A stretch of DNA of 64,000 nucleotides from positions 1 through 64,000 of the forward strand of contig JAFDDA010000018.1 of the NCBI GenBank assembly GCA_019311105.1. The letters are read 5' to 3'. Each line of letters starts with the position of its first letter. Position 1 is the first letter of the stretch. A program made the translations under genes and the position numbers. Of the stretch, positions 34,045 through 42,273 are shown piece after piece. The DNA comes from Deltaproteobacteria bacterium. Lineage in GTDB: Bacteria > Myxococcota_A > UBA9160 > JAFDDA01. The notes beneath the pieces are model-generated. The model searched no databases. It was not told the origin of the DNA and saw only the letters and a list, made by a program, of their open reading frames with translations.

Positions 34045-34875
34045 GTGAGACTGCTTGGGCCCATGGCCCTCTGGGTCGCCCTTTCGATCGGGGCGCCGCC
34101 GGTGGGCTTCGCACGCGCTGACGCGCTGGACGCCGTTGCGGCGGCCGGCCGCTTCGACACGATCGTGATCGACGCCGGGCACGGCGGCCGCGATGAAGGC
34201 GCCCGCGGCCGCGACGGCCTGATCGAAAAGACGGTCGTGCTCGACGTGGCTCACCGCTTGCGCGACCGCCTGGTGGGGTTCGGCTACCGAGTCGTACTGA
34301 CCCGCGAGGCCGACGACCGCGTTTCGCTGCGCGATCGCGTGGCCAGCGCCAACGAAGCCCGCGGCGACCTGTTCGTCTCGGTTCACGCCAACTCGGCCCC
34401 ACAGAACTGGGTGCGCGGCGTCGAGACCTTCTTCCTCTCCCTGGAGGCCAGCGACGACGCGGCCCGGGCCCTGGCCCAATCGGAGAACGAGGCGTTCGAG
34501 GAGGCCGGAGTCGAGCCCCAGGCCGACTCGAGCGCGCTGCTCGGCATCCTCGGCGACCTGATGATGAGCGAACACATGGTCGAGTCGAACGAGTTTGCGC
34601 GCATGGCCCAGCAGACCCTGGCGCTCCGCGACTCGGTGCGTTCACGCGGTGTGAAGCAGGCGCCGTTCCACGTCCTGATGGGCGTCCACATGCCGGCGTG
34701 CCTGGTCGAGATCGGATTCCTGTCGAACACCCGCGACGAGCGCGAACTCGGGAGCGCCGCGCGGCGCGCGGAGATTGCCGAGGCTCTCGCCGTTTCGATC
34801 GTCCGCTTCGGTGAGCGCTATGATGCCCGGCGCGGTCTGGAGGCTCGGCCTCCCGTGGCCGCGCAAGGAGGCTAG
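34045..34875 (+). CDS. N-acetylmuramoyl-L-alanine amidase (Amidase_3)
   Basis: A 276-residue exported zinc amidase that cleaves the peptide stem from peptidoglycan. A signal peptide starts at GTG 34045, with GGGGGAA upstream. Zinc ligands and catalytic residues are visible: [16 protein letters not shown] with the Glu in [24 protein letters not shown], and [13 protein letters not shown]. It has no SPOR, AMIN or LysM domain, so it resembles a minimal AmiA/CwlD-like enzyme. It is followed by rph with a 1-bp gap. Confidence 0.92.
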   Translation: MRLLGPMALWVALSIGAPPVGFARADALDAVAAAGRFDTIVIDAGHGGRDEGARGRDGLIEKTVVLDVAHRLRDRLVGFGYRVVLTREADDRVSLRDRVASANEARGDLFVSVHANSAPQNWVRGVETFFLSLEASDDAARALAQSENEAFEEAGVEPQADSSALLGILGDLMMSEHMVESNEFARMAQQTLALRDSVRSRGVKQAPFHVLMGVHMPACLVEIGFLSNTRDERELGSAARRAEIAEALAVSIVRFGERYDARRGLEARPPVAAQGG

Positions 34876-34876
34876 T

Positions 34877-35593
34877 TTGCGTCACGACGGCCGGGCACCC
34901 GACGCCCTGCGCCCGCTCCGGATCATCCCCGATTTCACTGACAACCCTCTCGGCTCCGTGCTGTGCGAGATGGGCCGAACCAAGGTCCTCTGCACCGTGT
35001 GCCATGAGAACTCGGTCCCGCGCTTCCTGCAGGGCACGGGACAGGGGTGGGTGACGGCGGAGTATTCGCTGCTGCCGGGCTCGACGGACACGCGCAGCCA
35101 GCGCGAGGCGGCCCGGGGCAAGCAGAGCGGTCGGACGCTCGAGATTCAACGCCTGATCGGGCGCAGCCTGCGCGCGGTGGTCGACCAGAAGGCCCTCGGC
35201 GACCGCACGCTCTGGGTGGACTGCGACGTGCTCCAGGCCGATGGCGGTACGCGCACGGCCTCGATTACCGGCGCGTGGGTGGCGCTCGCCATCGCCATCG
35301 AGCGGCTGCAGCTGAAGCAGAACGCCCTGGTCGACTCGGTCGGGGCCATCTCGGTGGGTGTGGTGGCCGGCGATCTGCTGCTCGACCTCGACTACCGCGA
35401 GGACGCCCGCGCGGATGTCGACATGAACGTCGTCATGACGGGCCAGGGCAACTTCGTCGAGGTCCAGGGCACGGCCGAGCAGGGCACCTACGACCGCGAT
35501 CAGCTGATCGCGCTCACCGACTGCGCCGCGTCCGGGATCGCGGAGATCACCCGCCTTCAGCAGAAGGCGGTAGGCGAAGCGCGCCGGACTTAG
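34877..35593 (+). CDS. rph: Ribonuclease PH
   Basis: A 238-residue phosphorolytic 3'-5' exoribonuclease that trims tRNA 3' ends. Motifs: [76 protein letters not shown], and [23 protein letters not shown]. The start is TTG 34877, with AAGGAGG five bases upstream. rph-rdgB adjacency is a widely conserved pairing. Confidence 0.97.
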   Translation: MRHDGRAPDALRPLRIIPDFTDNPLGSVLCEMGRTKVLCTVCHENSVPRFLQGTGQGWVTAEYSLLPGSTDTRSQREAARGKQSGRTLEIQRLIGRSLRAVVDQKALGDRTLWVDCDVLQADGGTRTASITGAWVALAIAIERLQLKQNALVDSVGAISVGVVAGDLLLDLDYREDARADVDMNVVMTGQGNFVEVQGTAEQGTYDRDQLIALTDCAASGIAEITRLQQKAVGEARRT

Positions 35594-35598
35594 CCGCC

Positions 35599-36201
35599 GT
35601 GCCGGCGCCTCGGAAGCGGATCGTCGTGGCGACCGGCAACGCCGGCAAGTTGCGAGAGATCAAGGCTCTGCTCTCGGACCTGTGCGAGGTCGTCGGGCTC
35701 GATGCCTTCCCCGGAGTGAGCTTGCCCGACGAGGGTGAGGACTACCGCGAGAACGCGGCCGAGAAGGCCCGCGTCGCGGCGCGCGCCACCGGGCTGCCGG
35801 CTCTGGGAGACGATTCCGGCATCGAGGTCGCGGGTCTCGGGGGCGCGCCCGGCCCGCTCTCGGCCCGCTATGGCGGGGCCGAACTCGATGCGGCCGGGCG
35901 GAACGCACGGCTGCTCGAGGCGATCTCCGGCGTTGCGGCCGAGGCCCGCGCTGCCCGCTTCTACTGCGTCGCCGCCGTCGCCTGGCCCGATGGCCGGGTC
36001 GAGACGGCCGAGGGCGAGTGTCGCGGGCGCATCCTGGACACACCGTCCGGGGGCGGGGGCTTCGGCTACGACCCGGTGTTCCAGCCCGACGGCTATGACG
36101 TGTCGATGGCCGAACTCCCCGAGGTCGAGAAGAACCGGCTCTCTCACCGCGGCCGCGCCCTGGTGGCGCTGCGCCCCGCGATCCTGCGTGCGCTGGCGTG
36201 A
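35599..36201 (+). CDS. rdgB: XTP/dITP pyrophosphatase
   Basis: A 200-residue Ham1/RdgB nucleotide-cleaning enzyme that removes ITP, dITP and XTP. Motifs: VVATGNAGKLREIKALL, EDYRENAAEKARVAA, LGDDSGIEVAGLGGAPGPLSARYGG, GGGGFGYDPVFQPDGY and LSHRGRAL. Start GTG 35599 is five bases after the rph stop. Confidence 0.97.
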   Translation: MPAPRKRIVVATGNAGKLREIKALLSDLCEVVGLDAFPGVSLPDEGEDYRENAAEKARVAARATGLPALGDDSGIEVAGLGGAPGPLSARYGGAELDAAGRNARLLEAISGVAAEARAARFYCVAAVAWPDGRVETAEGECRGRILDTPSGGGGFGYDPVFQPDGYDVSMAELPEVEKNRLSHRGRALVALRPAILRALA

Positions 36202-36227
36202 AGGCCGAGCCGTCGGTCGAGCGGGGC

Positions 36228-36824
36228 CTAGGCTTCGCCCAGAAGGGCTTCGAGGTGGCGCCGAGCGCGGAAGGCGCGGCTTTTGGCCGCGGCGGGGTGG
36301 ACCCCGCGGTCGGCGGCGTAGTCCGCGTAGCTGCGGCCCGCGAGCACGCAACATTCGATCACGTCGCGCTCTTCGTCGCCGAGCCGAGCGATGCCCTTGC
36401 GGAGTCGGCGGGCCGCCTGATGGTGGGCGAGCCCGGCGAGCGCATCGGGCGCCGGGTCGGTCAGGGCCTCGGGGGAGGCTTCGCTCAAGCTTCCGGTGCG
36501 GCGTGCGCGTCGCCGTTCACTGCGAAGCCACATGAGGGCCTCGTTGGCGACGATCCGATGCACCCAGGTCGAGACCCGAGCCTGGCCGCGGAACTGATCA
36601 CGGTGTCGCAGGGCCTTCTCGAAGGCACTCTGCACGACGTCGTGAGCGATCTCGGGGTTGCGGGTGTAGCGGAGGGCCACTGCGACCAGCCGGGGTCGCA
36701 GCTCTTGAAGGAGCGCGCCGAGCTCGCGATCGCTCGCGGGCAGGCATCGCGCAGCGACCGTGCCCGCACCGGCGAGCGAGGCCGGGGGGGCGGGCGGGTT
36801 CGGGGCCGGGCGTTCCTGGTACAC
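36228..36824 (-). CDS. ECF-type sigma factor (divergent partner)
   Basis: A 198-residue sigma factor. Sigma-2 has LRPRLVAVALRYTRNPEIAHDVVQSAFEKALRHRDQFRGQARVSTWVHRIVANEALMWL; sigma-4 has RLGDEERDVIECCVLAGRSYADYAADRGVHPAAAKSRAFRARRHL. GTG 36824, with GGAGA upstream, is preferred to the track's far longer frame. No anti-sigma gene follows; the next gene is convergent rdgB. It is divergent from the second sigma gene at 37007 and has the same promoter motif, suggesting shared control. Confidence 0.88.
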   Translation of the reverse strand: MYQERPAPNPPAPPASLAGAGTVAARCLPASDRELGALLQELRPRLVAVALRYTRNPEIAHDVVQSAFEKALRHRDQFRGQARVSTWVHRIVANEALMWLRSERRRARRTGSLSEASPEALTDPAPDALAGLAHHQAARRLRKGIARLGDEERDVIECCVLAGRSYADYAADRGVHPAAAKSRAFRARRHLEALLGEA

Positions 36825-36859
36825 GGTTCGCGTCTCCTTCGTCCTGTTCCGACGGGTGG

Positions 36860-36887
36860 GATACGATTCGCGTGTGCTGCCGGTTAC
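36860..36887 (-). promoter_or_regulatory. ECF-type promoter for the minus-strand sigma gene
   Basis: Read on the minus strand: GTAACC, 16 bases, CGTATC, placed 36 bases before GTG 36824. The hexamers and spacing are the same as in the opposing promoter at 36947. The AAC core in the -35 box is typical of ECF sigma promoters. Confidence 0.65.
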
Positions 36888-36946
36888 CCAGTGCTGCAGG
36901 CCCGAAGGCGGGGCGAAACCGTGGCCTCGGCGCCGGCATCGGGCTC

Positions 36947-36974
36947 GTAACCTCATGACGAATCGCACCGTATG
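36947..36974 (+). promoter_or_regulatory. ECF-type promoter for the plus-strand sigma gene
   Basis: GTAACC, 16 bases, CGTATG, placed 33 bases before GTG 37007. It matches the opposing promoter at 36860-36887 in both boxes and in spacing. From memory it also resembles the GTAACC-N16-CGAA motif described for Caulobacter SigF, an ECF sigma controlled by an NrsF/DUF1109 anti-sigma like the one encoded here. Confidence 0.65.
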
Positions 36975-37006
36975 AAGCACGAGCGGTCCATCTCCAACGG
37001 CTCCGA

Positions 37007-37573
37007 GTGCGCGCGTTGAGCGCGGCCGAGGAGCGGCAGGCCCGCGAGGAACGTTGGCGCACCTCCATGGCTGCGGCCCAGGACGGCGATGCCAAGGCCT
37101 ACGAGAGCCTGCTGCAGGAGCTGTTGCCGGAGATTCGGAGCCTGGTGCGCCGGAGGCTTCCGGACGAGGCGGCCGTCGAGGACATCGTGCAGAACACGCT
37201 GCTGGCCATCCATCGTTCGCGTCATACCTACCGCTCGGAGCGTCCCTTCGGGCCGTGGATGCGGGCTGTGGCGCGCAACGCGTTCCTCGATCACGTGCGG
37301 GTGCGCAGCCGTCGCGTGGAACGCGAGGTTCCGCTCGACGCGGTCCCCGAGCCGGCGGACGACCCGGCCCCGATGCTCGAGCGGGTCGGCCTCTCGCCTG
37401 AGCTCGAACGTGCCCTCGCGGAGTTGCCCGCGATTCAGTTGCGCGGCCTTTCGGTTGCGGAAGCCGCCGTGAAAGCCGGTGTGTCGATGTCGGCGGTGAA
37501 GGTCCGGGCCCACCGTGGCTACCGCGCGTTGCGCGCACGATTGGAAGGCGTGGAAGGATTTCGAGATGGCTGA
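37007..37573 (+). CDS. ECF-type sigma factor paired with NrsF
   Basis: A 188-residue sigma factor. Sigma-2 has YESLLQELLPEIRSLVRRRLPDEAAVEDIVQNTLLAIHRSRHTYRSERPFGPWMRAVARNAFLDHVR; sigma-4 is shortened (LAELPAIQLRGLSVAEAAVKAGVSMSAVKVRAHRGYRALRARL). GTG 37007 or TTG 37016 are both possible starts. Its end overlaps the nrsF start by eight bases, which marks them as a sigma/anti-sigma pair. Confidence 0.9.
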   Translation: MRALSAAEERQAREERWRTSMAAAQDGDAKAYESLLQELLPEIRSLVRRRLPDEAAVEDIVQNTLLAIHRSRHTYRSERPFGPWMRAVARNAFLDHVRVRSRRVEREVPLDAVPEPADDPAPMLERVGLSPELERALAELPAIQLRGLSVAEAAVKAGVSMSAVKVRAHRGYRALRARLEGVEGFRDG

Positions 37574-38246
37574 GCCCACTCCCACCGAAGGCGAGACGAG
37601 CGACTTCGTGCGCGAGCTCTCGCGCGACCTCTCGCCGGTCGAACGCATCGCGCGGCTGCGCACCGGGGTGGTGCGCGTTCTGGCGCTGTGGGCAGGCGTT
37701 TCGTTGGTGGCCATTGCCGTGAAGGGCGTCACCGGGGACGTTTCGGACCCGGCGCGTATGCTGGGCGGGTTCGGCGCGATCCTCGCCGGGCTGTCGCTGG
37801 TCGGCGTTGGCGGCCTGGTAGCGGCCCTCTCCACCTCGGTCCCGGGCCGTGAGTCCACTGCCCGGGTCGCTTCGGGCCTGGTGGCCTTCGGGCTCCTGCT
37901 CGCGATGGGTCTCGGTGCCGTGTTGCTTCGCGCCGACCCGTCGGCCGCCGTGGCGGGGACGTTCCGGTCGGACATGATGTGCCTGACGCTTGCTGCGATC
38001 GTTGCGGTACTGCCGTCCCTGGGTGCACTTCTCTATGTCGTGCGAGCGGCGCCGGCGCGGCCGGTGCCGACGCTTTGGGGCGTCGGCCTGGGTTGTGTGG
38101 CCCTCGCTGCCTTCACGGTGCAGCTCGGGTGCATGGATCCCGCCTTCCGGCATCTGCTCGTGAGTCACGCCCTGGCGCCAGCCATCGGTTCGGCGGTGTT
38201 CCTGGCACCTCTCTGGCTCGGCTTTCGCCGTCTGCGCCAGGCGTGA
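37566..38246 (+). CDS. nrsF: NrsF/DUF1109-type membrane anti-sigma factor
   Basis: A 226-residue protein with a cytoplasmic N-terminus (VRELSRDLSPVERIARLRTGVV) and six hydrophobic helices, as in DUF1109 proteins. Two conserved cysteines typical of NrsF appear in SDMMCLTLAA and VQLGCMDPAFRHLLVSHAL; the CxxPxxxHxxxxH pattern is characteristic. NrsF proteins hold the cognate ECF sigma factor until heavy metal or redox stress. ATG 37566 overlaps the sigma 3' end by eight bases. Confidence 0.88.
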   Translation: MAEPTPTEGETSDFVRELSRDLSPVERIARLRTGVVRVLALWAGVSLVAIAVKGVTGDVSDPARMLGGFGAILAGLSLVGVGGLVAALSTSVPGRESTARVASGLVAFGLLLAMGLGAVLLRADPSAAVAGTFRSDMMCLTLAAIVAVLPSLGALLYVVRAAPARPVPTLWGVGLGCVALAAFTVQLGCMDPAFRHLLVSHALAPAIGSAVFLAPLWLGFRRLRQA

Positions 38247-38285
38247 CGCATTCGACGGCCCCGCTCTGCTAGCCTCCGCCGCCTC

Positions 38286-38822
38286 GTGGACACACGGCTC
38301 CTCCTGATTCGACATGGACAGTCCGTCTGGAATGCCGCCCGGCGCTGGCAGGGCCATTCCGATGCACCGCTCTCGCGGCTGGGCCACGAGCAGGCCGAGG
38401 AGGTCGCGCAAACCCTGGCCGGCGAAAGCCTCGACGCGCTCTACGCAAGCGACCTGAAACGCGCCTTCGTGACGGCCCAGTTCGTGGGTGCGCCTCACGG
38501 GTTGGTGCCCGTTCGAGACCCGCGCCTGCGCGAACTCGATGTGGGTGCATGGGGCGGCCTCACTCGCCACGAGATCTCGACGCGCTGGCCGGGCGCCCTG
38601 GCCGCCTTCGACGAGGGCGGGCCCGAGGCGAGGCCCGAGGGCGGTGAGACGGGAAGTGCGTTCCGGGCGCGAGTGACGGGCGTTCTCGACGATCTTGCGG
38701 ATCGCCACCGCGGTGAGACGCTGGCGATCGTGGCTCACGGCGGTGTGCTGGCCGCGGTCACCGGCGAGTTCGGCCACGCCAACTGCGCGGTGGTTCGGGT
38801 GACCTGGCCGCCGCTGGCCTAG
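38286..38822 (+). CDS. Histidine phosphatase (phosphoglycerate mutase-like)
   Basis: A 178-residue protein of the branch-1 histidine phosphatase superfamily. It has the nucleophile motif LLIRHGQSVWNAARRWQGHSD, the SDLKRAFVTAQF region, LRELDVGAWGG and the second His in AIVAHGGVLAAV. Related small enzymes include GpmB and CobC; there is no cobalamin context here. Start GTG 38286. Substrate unknown. Confidence 0.88.
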   Translation: MDTRLLLIRHGQSVWNAARRWQGHSDAPLSRLGHEQAEEVAQTLAGESLDALYASDLKRAFVTAQFVGAPHGLVPVRDPRLRELDVGAWGGLTRHEISTRWPGALAAFDEGGPEARPEGGETGSAFRARVTGVLDDLADRHRGETLAIVAHGGVLAAVTGEFGHANCAVVRVTWPPLA

Positions 38823-38828
38823 GCGAGT

Positions 38829-40520
38829 TCAGGCGGCCTGCGTTTCCGCACTCGGCCCGTCGTGGCCGAACAAGAGGCGCAGACCTTCGAGCAGGATCCA
38901 GACGTCGCAGGCGAGGATGACGGTTCCGACCCCGGCCAGCAGCCACAGCTCCTTGGTGAAGTAGCCGAAGACCTCGCCGGTCATGGCGACCAGCGTCGCC
39001 GCTGCCACGAACACCATGGGCGCGGCGGTGTAGACGACCGGACGTCCGCGGCGCTTCAGCCAGATCGAGACCACCAGCAGGGTCACGCCCGCCACGAGCT
39101 GGTTCGTCGTTCCGAACAATGGCCACAGGATCAGGCCGCCCGTGCCGCCGGCTTGGGTGACCGCGAGGAGGAGTGCTGCGGCGATCCCTACGGCGCCGGC
39201 CGCGTAGCGGTTGGTCAGGGCCCGGACGCCGTAGTTCTCCGCGAGTTCCGCGATCACCAGGCGTTGGATGCGGGCACCGGTGTCGAGGGAGGTCGCGGCA
39301 AAAGCGATCACCATCACGGCGATGAAGGTCTTGGCCGTCTCGAGGGGTAGACCGAGGGCGGCGACGAACACGCCACCGCCCGTGACGAACGCGTCGAGCT
39401 TCGGCCCGAGACCCGAAGCCGCCGACCAGCTCGCGTAGTGGGAGTGCCACTCGGCGCCGCTCGCAAAGCCCGCCGTCGACGCCAGCACGGCCAGCAGCCC
39501 GAGCGCTCCCTCGCCCAACATGCCGCCGTAGCCGATGGGGCGGGCGTCGCTCATGCAGGCCACCTGTTTCGAGGTCGTGCCCGAGGCCACCAGCCCGTGG
39601 AAGCCCGAGATCGCGCCGCAGGCGATCGTGATGAACAGGAATGGGATCATCGGCGGCGCGCCTTCGGGGTTCATGCGCAGCATCGGGGCCTGGACCTCGG
39701 GGCGCAGCACGAGCAGGCCGGCGAAGAGCAGGACGAGGGCGGTGACGAGCTGGTGGGCGTTCAGATAGTCGCGCGGTTGGAGCAGCAACCAGACCGGCAG
39801 CACCGAGGCGACGAAGGAATAGAGGAGCAGGATCCAGACCCAGCCGATGACCGAGATCTCGGCCACGGCCGGGAAGGCCGCCGCGAAGTCGTTCCCATAG
39901 AAGACGGCCGCGATCAGGAAGGCGAAGCCGACCAGTGACGGCACGAGGATCGGCACGCCTCGGCGATAGACGAGCCAGCCGAGCCCGAGCGCCACGACGA
40001 TCTGCACGTTGATCGGGAAGATGGCGCCGGGGTTCGCCTTGAAGAGCGTCCCGATGATGAAGGCAAACACCGCGAGCACGATCCAGATCAGGATCGAGAT
40101 CACGAGCAGGAAGAGGGCGCGAACGCGTGGGCTGATGACGTCGCCCGCAATCTCGCCAATCGAGCTGCCGCGGTTGCGCAGGCTGATCACCAGGGCGGCG
40201 AAGTCGTGGACCGCGCCCATGAAGACCGTTCCCACCGTCACCCAGACCAGGGCAGGGAGCCAGCCCCAGATCACCGCGAGCGCCGGGCCGACGATCGGTG
40301 CGGCACCGGCGATCGAGGTGTAGTGGTGGCCCCAGAGCACCGACTTGCGGGTGGGGACGAAGTCGACGCCGTCCTCGAATTCGCGCGAGGGCACGGGCTC
40401 GTCGTCCGCGAGTTCGAAGATCCGCCGCGACAGGAAGGCGGAGTAGAAGCGGTAGCCGAGGGCGAAGACGACGAGCGTGATCGTCGCCAGGACGGCGGCG
40501 TTCAATGGAGGCTCTGGCAA
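38829..40520 (-). CDS. cstA: Carbon-starvation protein CstA (pyruvate/peptide transporter family)
   Basis: A 563-residue transporter with about 14-16 helices. Signature text: YSAFLSRRIFELADDEPVPSREFEDGVDFVPTRKSVLWGHHYTSIAGAAPIVGPALAVIWGWLPA, then IRNRGSSIGEIAGD-like LRNRGSSIGEIAGD. It is shorter than E. coli CstA (about 700 residues) and lies in the compact branch. TTG 40520 is tentative; no clear Shine-Dalgarno is seen. It is 19 bases downstream of an acyl-CoA ligase on the same strand, so probably co-expressed. Confidence 0.92.
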   Translation of the reverse strand: MPEPPLNAAVLATITLVVFALGYRFYSAFLSRRIFELADDEPVPSREFEDGVDFVPTRKSVLWGHHYTSIAGAAPIVGPALAVIWGWLPALVWVTVGTVFMGAVHDFAALVISLRNRGSSIGEIAGDVISPRVRALFLLVISILIWIVLAVFAFIIGTLFKANPGAIFPINVQIVVALGLGWLVYRRGVPILVPSLVGFAFLIAAVFYGNDFAAAFPAVAEISVIGWVWILLLYSFVASVLPVWLLLQPRDYLNAHQLVTALVLLFAGLLVLRPEVQAPMLRMNPEGAPPMIPFLFITIACGAISGFHGLVASGTTSKQVACMSDARPIGYGGMLGEGALGLLAVLASTAGFASGAEWHSHYASWSAASGLGPKLDAFVTGGGVFVAALGLPLETAKTFIAVMVIAFAATSLDTGARIQRLVIAELAENYGVRALTNRYAAGAVGIAAALLLAVTQAGGTGGLILWPLFGTTNQLVAGVTLLVVSIWLKRRGRPVVYTAAPMVFVAAATLVAMTGEVFGYFTKELWLLAGVGTVILACDVWILLEGLRLLFGHDGPSAETQAA

Positions 40521-40539
40521 GGGAGGCGATCGGGACGGC

Positions 40540-42246
40540 TCACGTCAGGTTCTCCGGGTCGAAGGGGACGTCGCCGGTTCCGCGCAACACGTTCTTCAGG
40601 ATCTTGCCGGCCGCGTTTCGAGGAAGCGGGTGGTCGATGAACTCGACGAACTCCGGGACCTTGAAGGCGGCCAGATGGTCGGCGACCTGCTTTCGTGCCG
40701 CGCTCTCCGAGAGCTCCGAGCCCGGCACGCGCCGGACGATCGCCTTCACGCGCTCACCGAATTCGGCGTCGGGGACGCCGACGATGGCGGCCTCGTCGAT
40801 CTCGGGGTGTTCGGCCAGACAGTTCTCGATCTCTACGCAGTACACGTTCTCACCGCCGCGAATGATCATGTCCTTCGCGCGATCCACGACGAAGAAGAAG
40901 CCGTCGGCGTCGCGGTAGGCGAGGTCGCCGGTGTGGAGCCAGCCGTCCTGGATCGCCTCGGCGGTGGCCTCGGGCCGGTTCCAATAGCCGGGCGTCACGA
41001 GCGGCCCGCGGATCCACAACTCACCGAGTTCGCCGTCGGGCACGGGCTCGCCGTCTTCGCCCATGGCCTCCATGTCGAGGAGCGGCATGGGGCGCCCGAT
41101 GGAGGTCTTCTTCTCGAGCAGATCCTTGCCGCCGTTCACCGTGGCGACGCCGTGAGTCTCGGTCAGGCCGTAGGCGTTGGCGAAGGTGGGTTCGATCGGC
41201 AGCACCTCGCGCGCGCGCTCGATCGTCTCGGGCGGCGTCGGGGCGCCGCCGAACGACACGCGCGCGATGCTCGAGAGATCGTACGCCTCCACCTTCGGGT
41301 GGTGCACGACCCGGTGGAGCATGGTCGGGATCGCGCCCCAGACGTTGATGCGTTCGCGCTCGATCAGCTGCATGACCTGCTCGGCGTCGAACTTGCCCTC
41401 GGTGAAGACCATCTTCGCGCCCGTGGTGAGGCCGGCGCACAGGTTCGAATGCAGCCCGCCCACGTGGAACAAGGGCGAGGTCAGCAGGCTCGCGGTCTGG
41501 GCGCCGTCGGCCGGCACCGGGGAGACGCCCGCCACGACGGCCCCGACCACGCCCGACAGAACGATCCCCGTGATCTGGGCGATGGTGCCGCGATGGGTGG
41601 TGATGCAGCCCTTCGGCCGACCCGTCGTGCCCGAGGTGTAGAGGATGATGAACGGGTCATCCTCGTCGATGGGCCCGTCCGGCGCGTCGTCGTGGGGGAC
41701 GAGCAGTTCGTCGATCGGCACGGTGCCCGGCGGCGGGTCGTCGCCGATGAAGAAGATCGTTTCGAGGCTCGGGAGCTTTCCCGCGAGGCTCTCGACCCGG
41801 GGGTAGAGCCGCTCGTCGACGACCAGGTAGCGCGAGCCCGAGTCGTTGATGCCGTACTCGATCTCTTCCGCGGTCCACCAGCCATTCAGGCCAACGCCGA
41901 CGCCGCCCAGCGACACCGCGCCGAACAGCGAGAGGATCCAATCCGGGGAGTTGTAGGCGAGGACGGCGAAGCGGTCGCCGCGCTCGAACCCGTGGGCGCG
42001 AGCGAGTTGCCGAGAGGCGCCGAACGCGAGCCGTCGCACGTCGCCGTAGCCGATGCGTCGCTCGCCCTGGACGAAGCAATCGAGATCCCCGCGTTCGCCC
42101 GCGTTCGTGATCTTCTCGCGCATGGAGCGTTCGCGGTTCTTGAACAGCCGCATGGGGCGGTCCACCACGGTCTCGGTCACGATTTCGAACGGCGCGCCGG
42201 GGGCGGTGAGGCCGGCGATGGCTTGCTCGTAGGTCGGCGTGGACAT
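40540..42246 (-). CDS. AMP-dependent acyl-CoA synthetase/ligase
   Basis: A 568-residue adenylate-forming ligase. Motifs: FIILYTSGTTGRPKGC, FANAYGLTETHGVATV, GWLHTGDLAYRDADGFFFVVDRAKDMIIRGGENVYCVEIEN, and the catalytic lysine region PRNAAGKILKNVLR. It most resembles medium/long-chain fatty acid or aryl-CoA ligases (FadD3/MenE-like). Upstream of cstA, suggesting uptake and activation of carboxylate substrates, but the substrate is unknown. Confidence 0.9.
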   Translation of the reverse strand: MSTPTYEQAIAGLTAPGAPFEIVTETVVDRPMRLFKNRERSMREKITNAGERGDLDCFVQGERRIGYGDVRRLAFGASRQLARAHGFERGDRFAVLAYNSPDWILSLFGAVSLGGVGVGLNGWWTAEEIEYGINDSGSRYLVVDERLYPRVESLAGKLPSLETIFFIGDDPPPGTVPIDELLVPHDDAPDGPIDEDDPFIILYTSGTTGRPKGCITTHRGTIAQITGIVLSGVVGAVVAGVSPVPADGAQTASLLTSPLFHVGGLHSNLCAGLTTGAKMVFTEGKFDAEQVMQLIERERINVWGAIPTMLHRVVHHPKVEAYDLSSIARVSFGGAPTPPETIERAREVLPIEPTFANAYGLTETHGVATVNGGKDLLEKKTSIGRPMPLLDMEAMGEDGEPVPDGELGELWIRGPLVTPGYWNRPEATAEAIQDGWLHTGDLAYRDADGFFFVVDRAKDMIIRGGENVYCVEIENCLAEHPEIDEAAIVGVPDAEFGERVKAIVRRVPGSELSESAARKQVADHLAAFKVPEFVEFIDHPLPRNAAGKILKNVLRGTGDVPFDPENLT

Positions 42247-42273
42247 GGCCGCCTACCTTACCCGATGGCGCGG

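Noticed and set aside
36825-38777. N-terminal extension of the minus-strand sigma factor by about 650 residues
   Set aside because: It runs antisense through the NrsF sigma pair and has no domain; GTG 36824 gives a normal sigma length.
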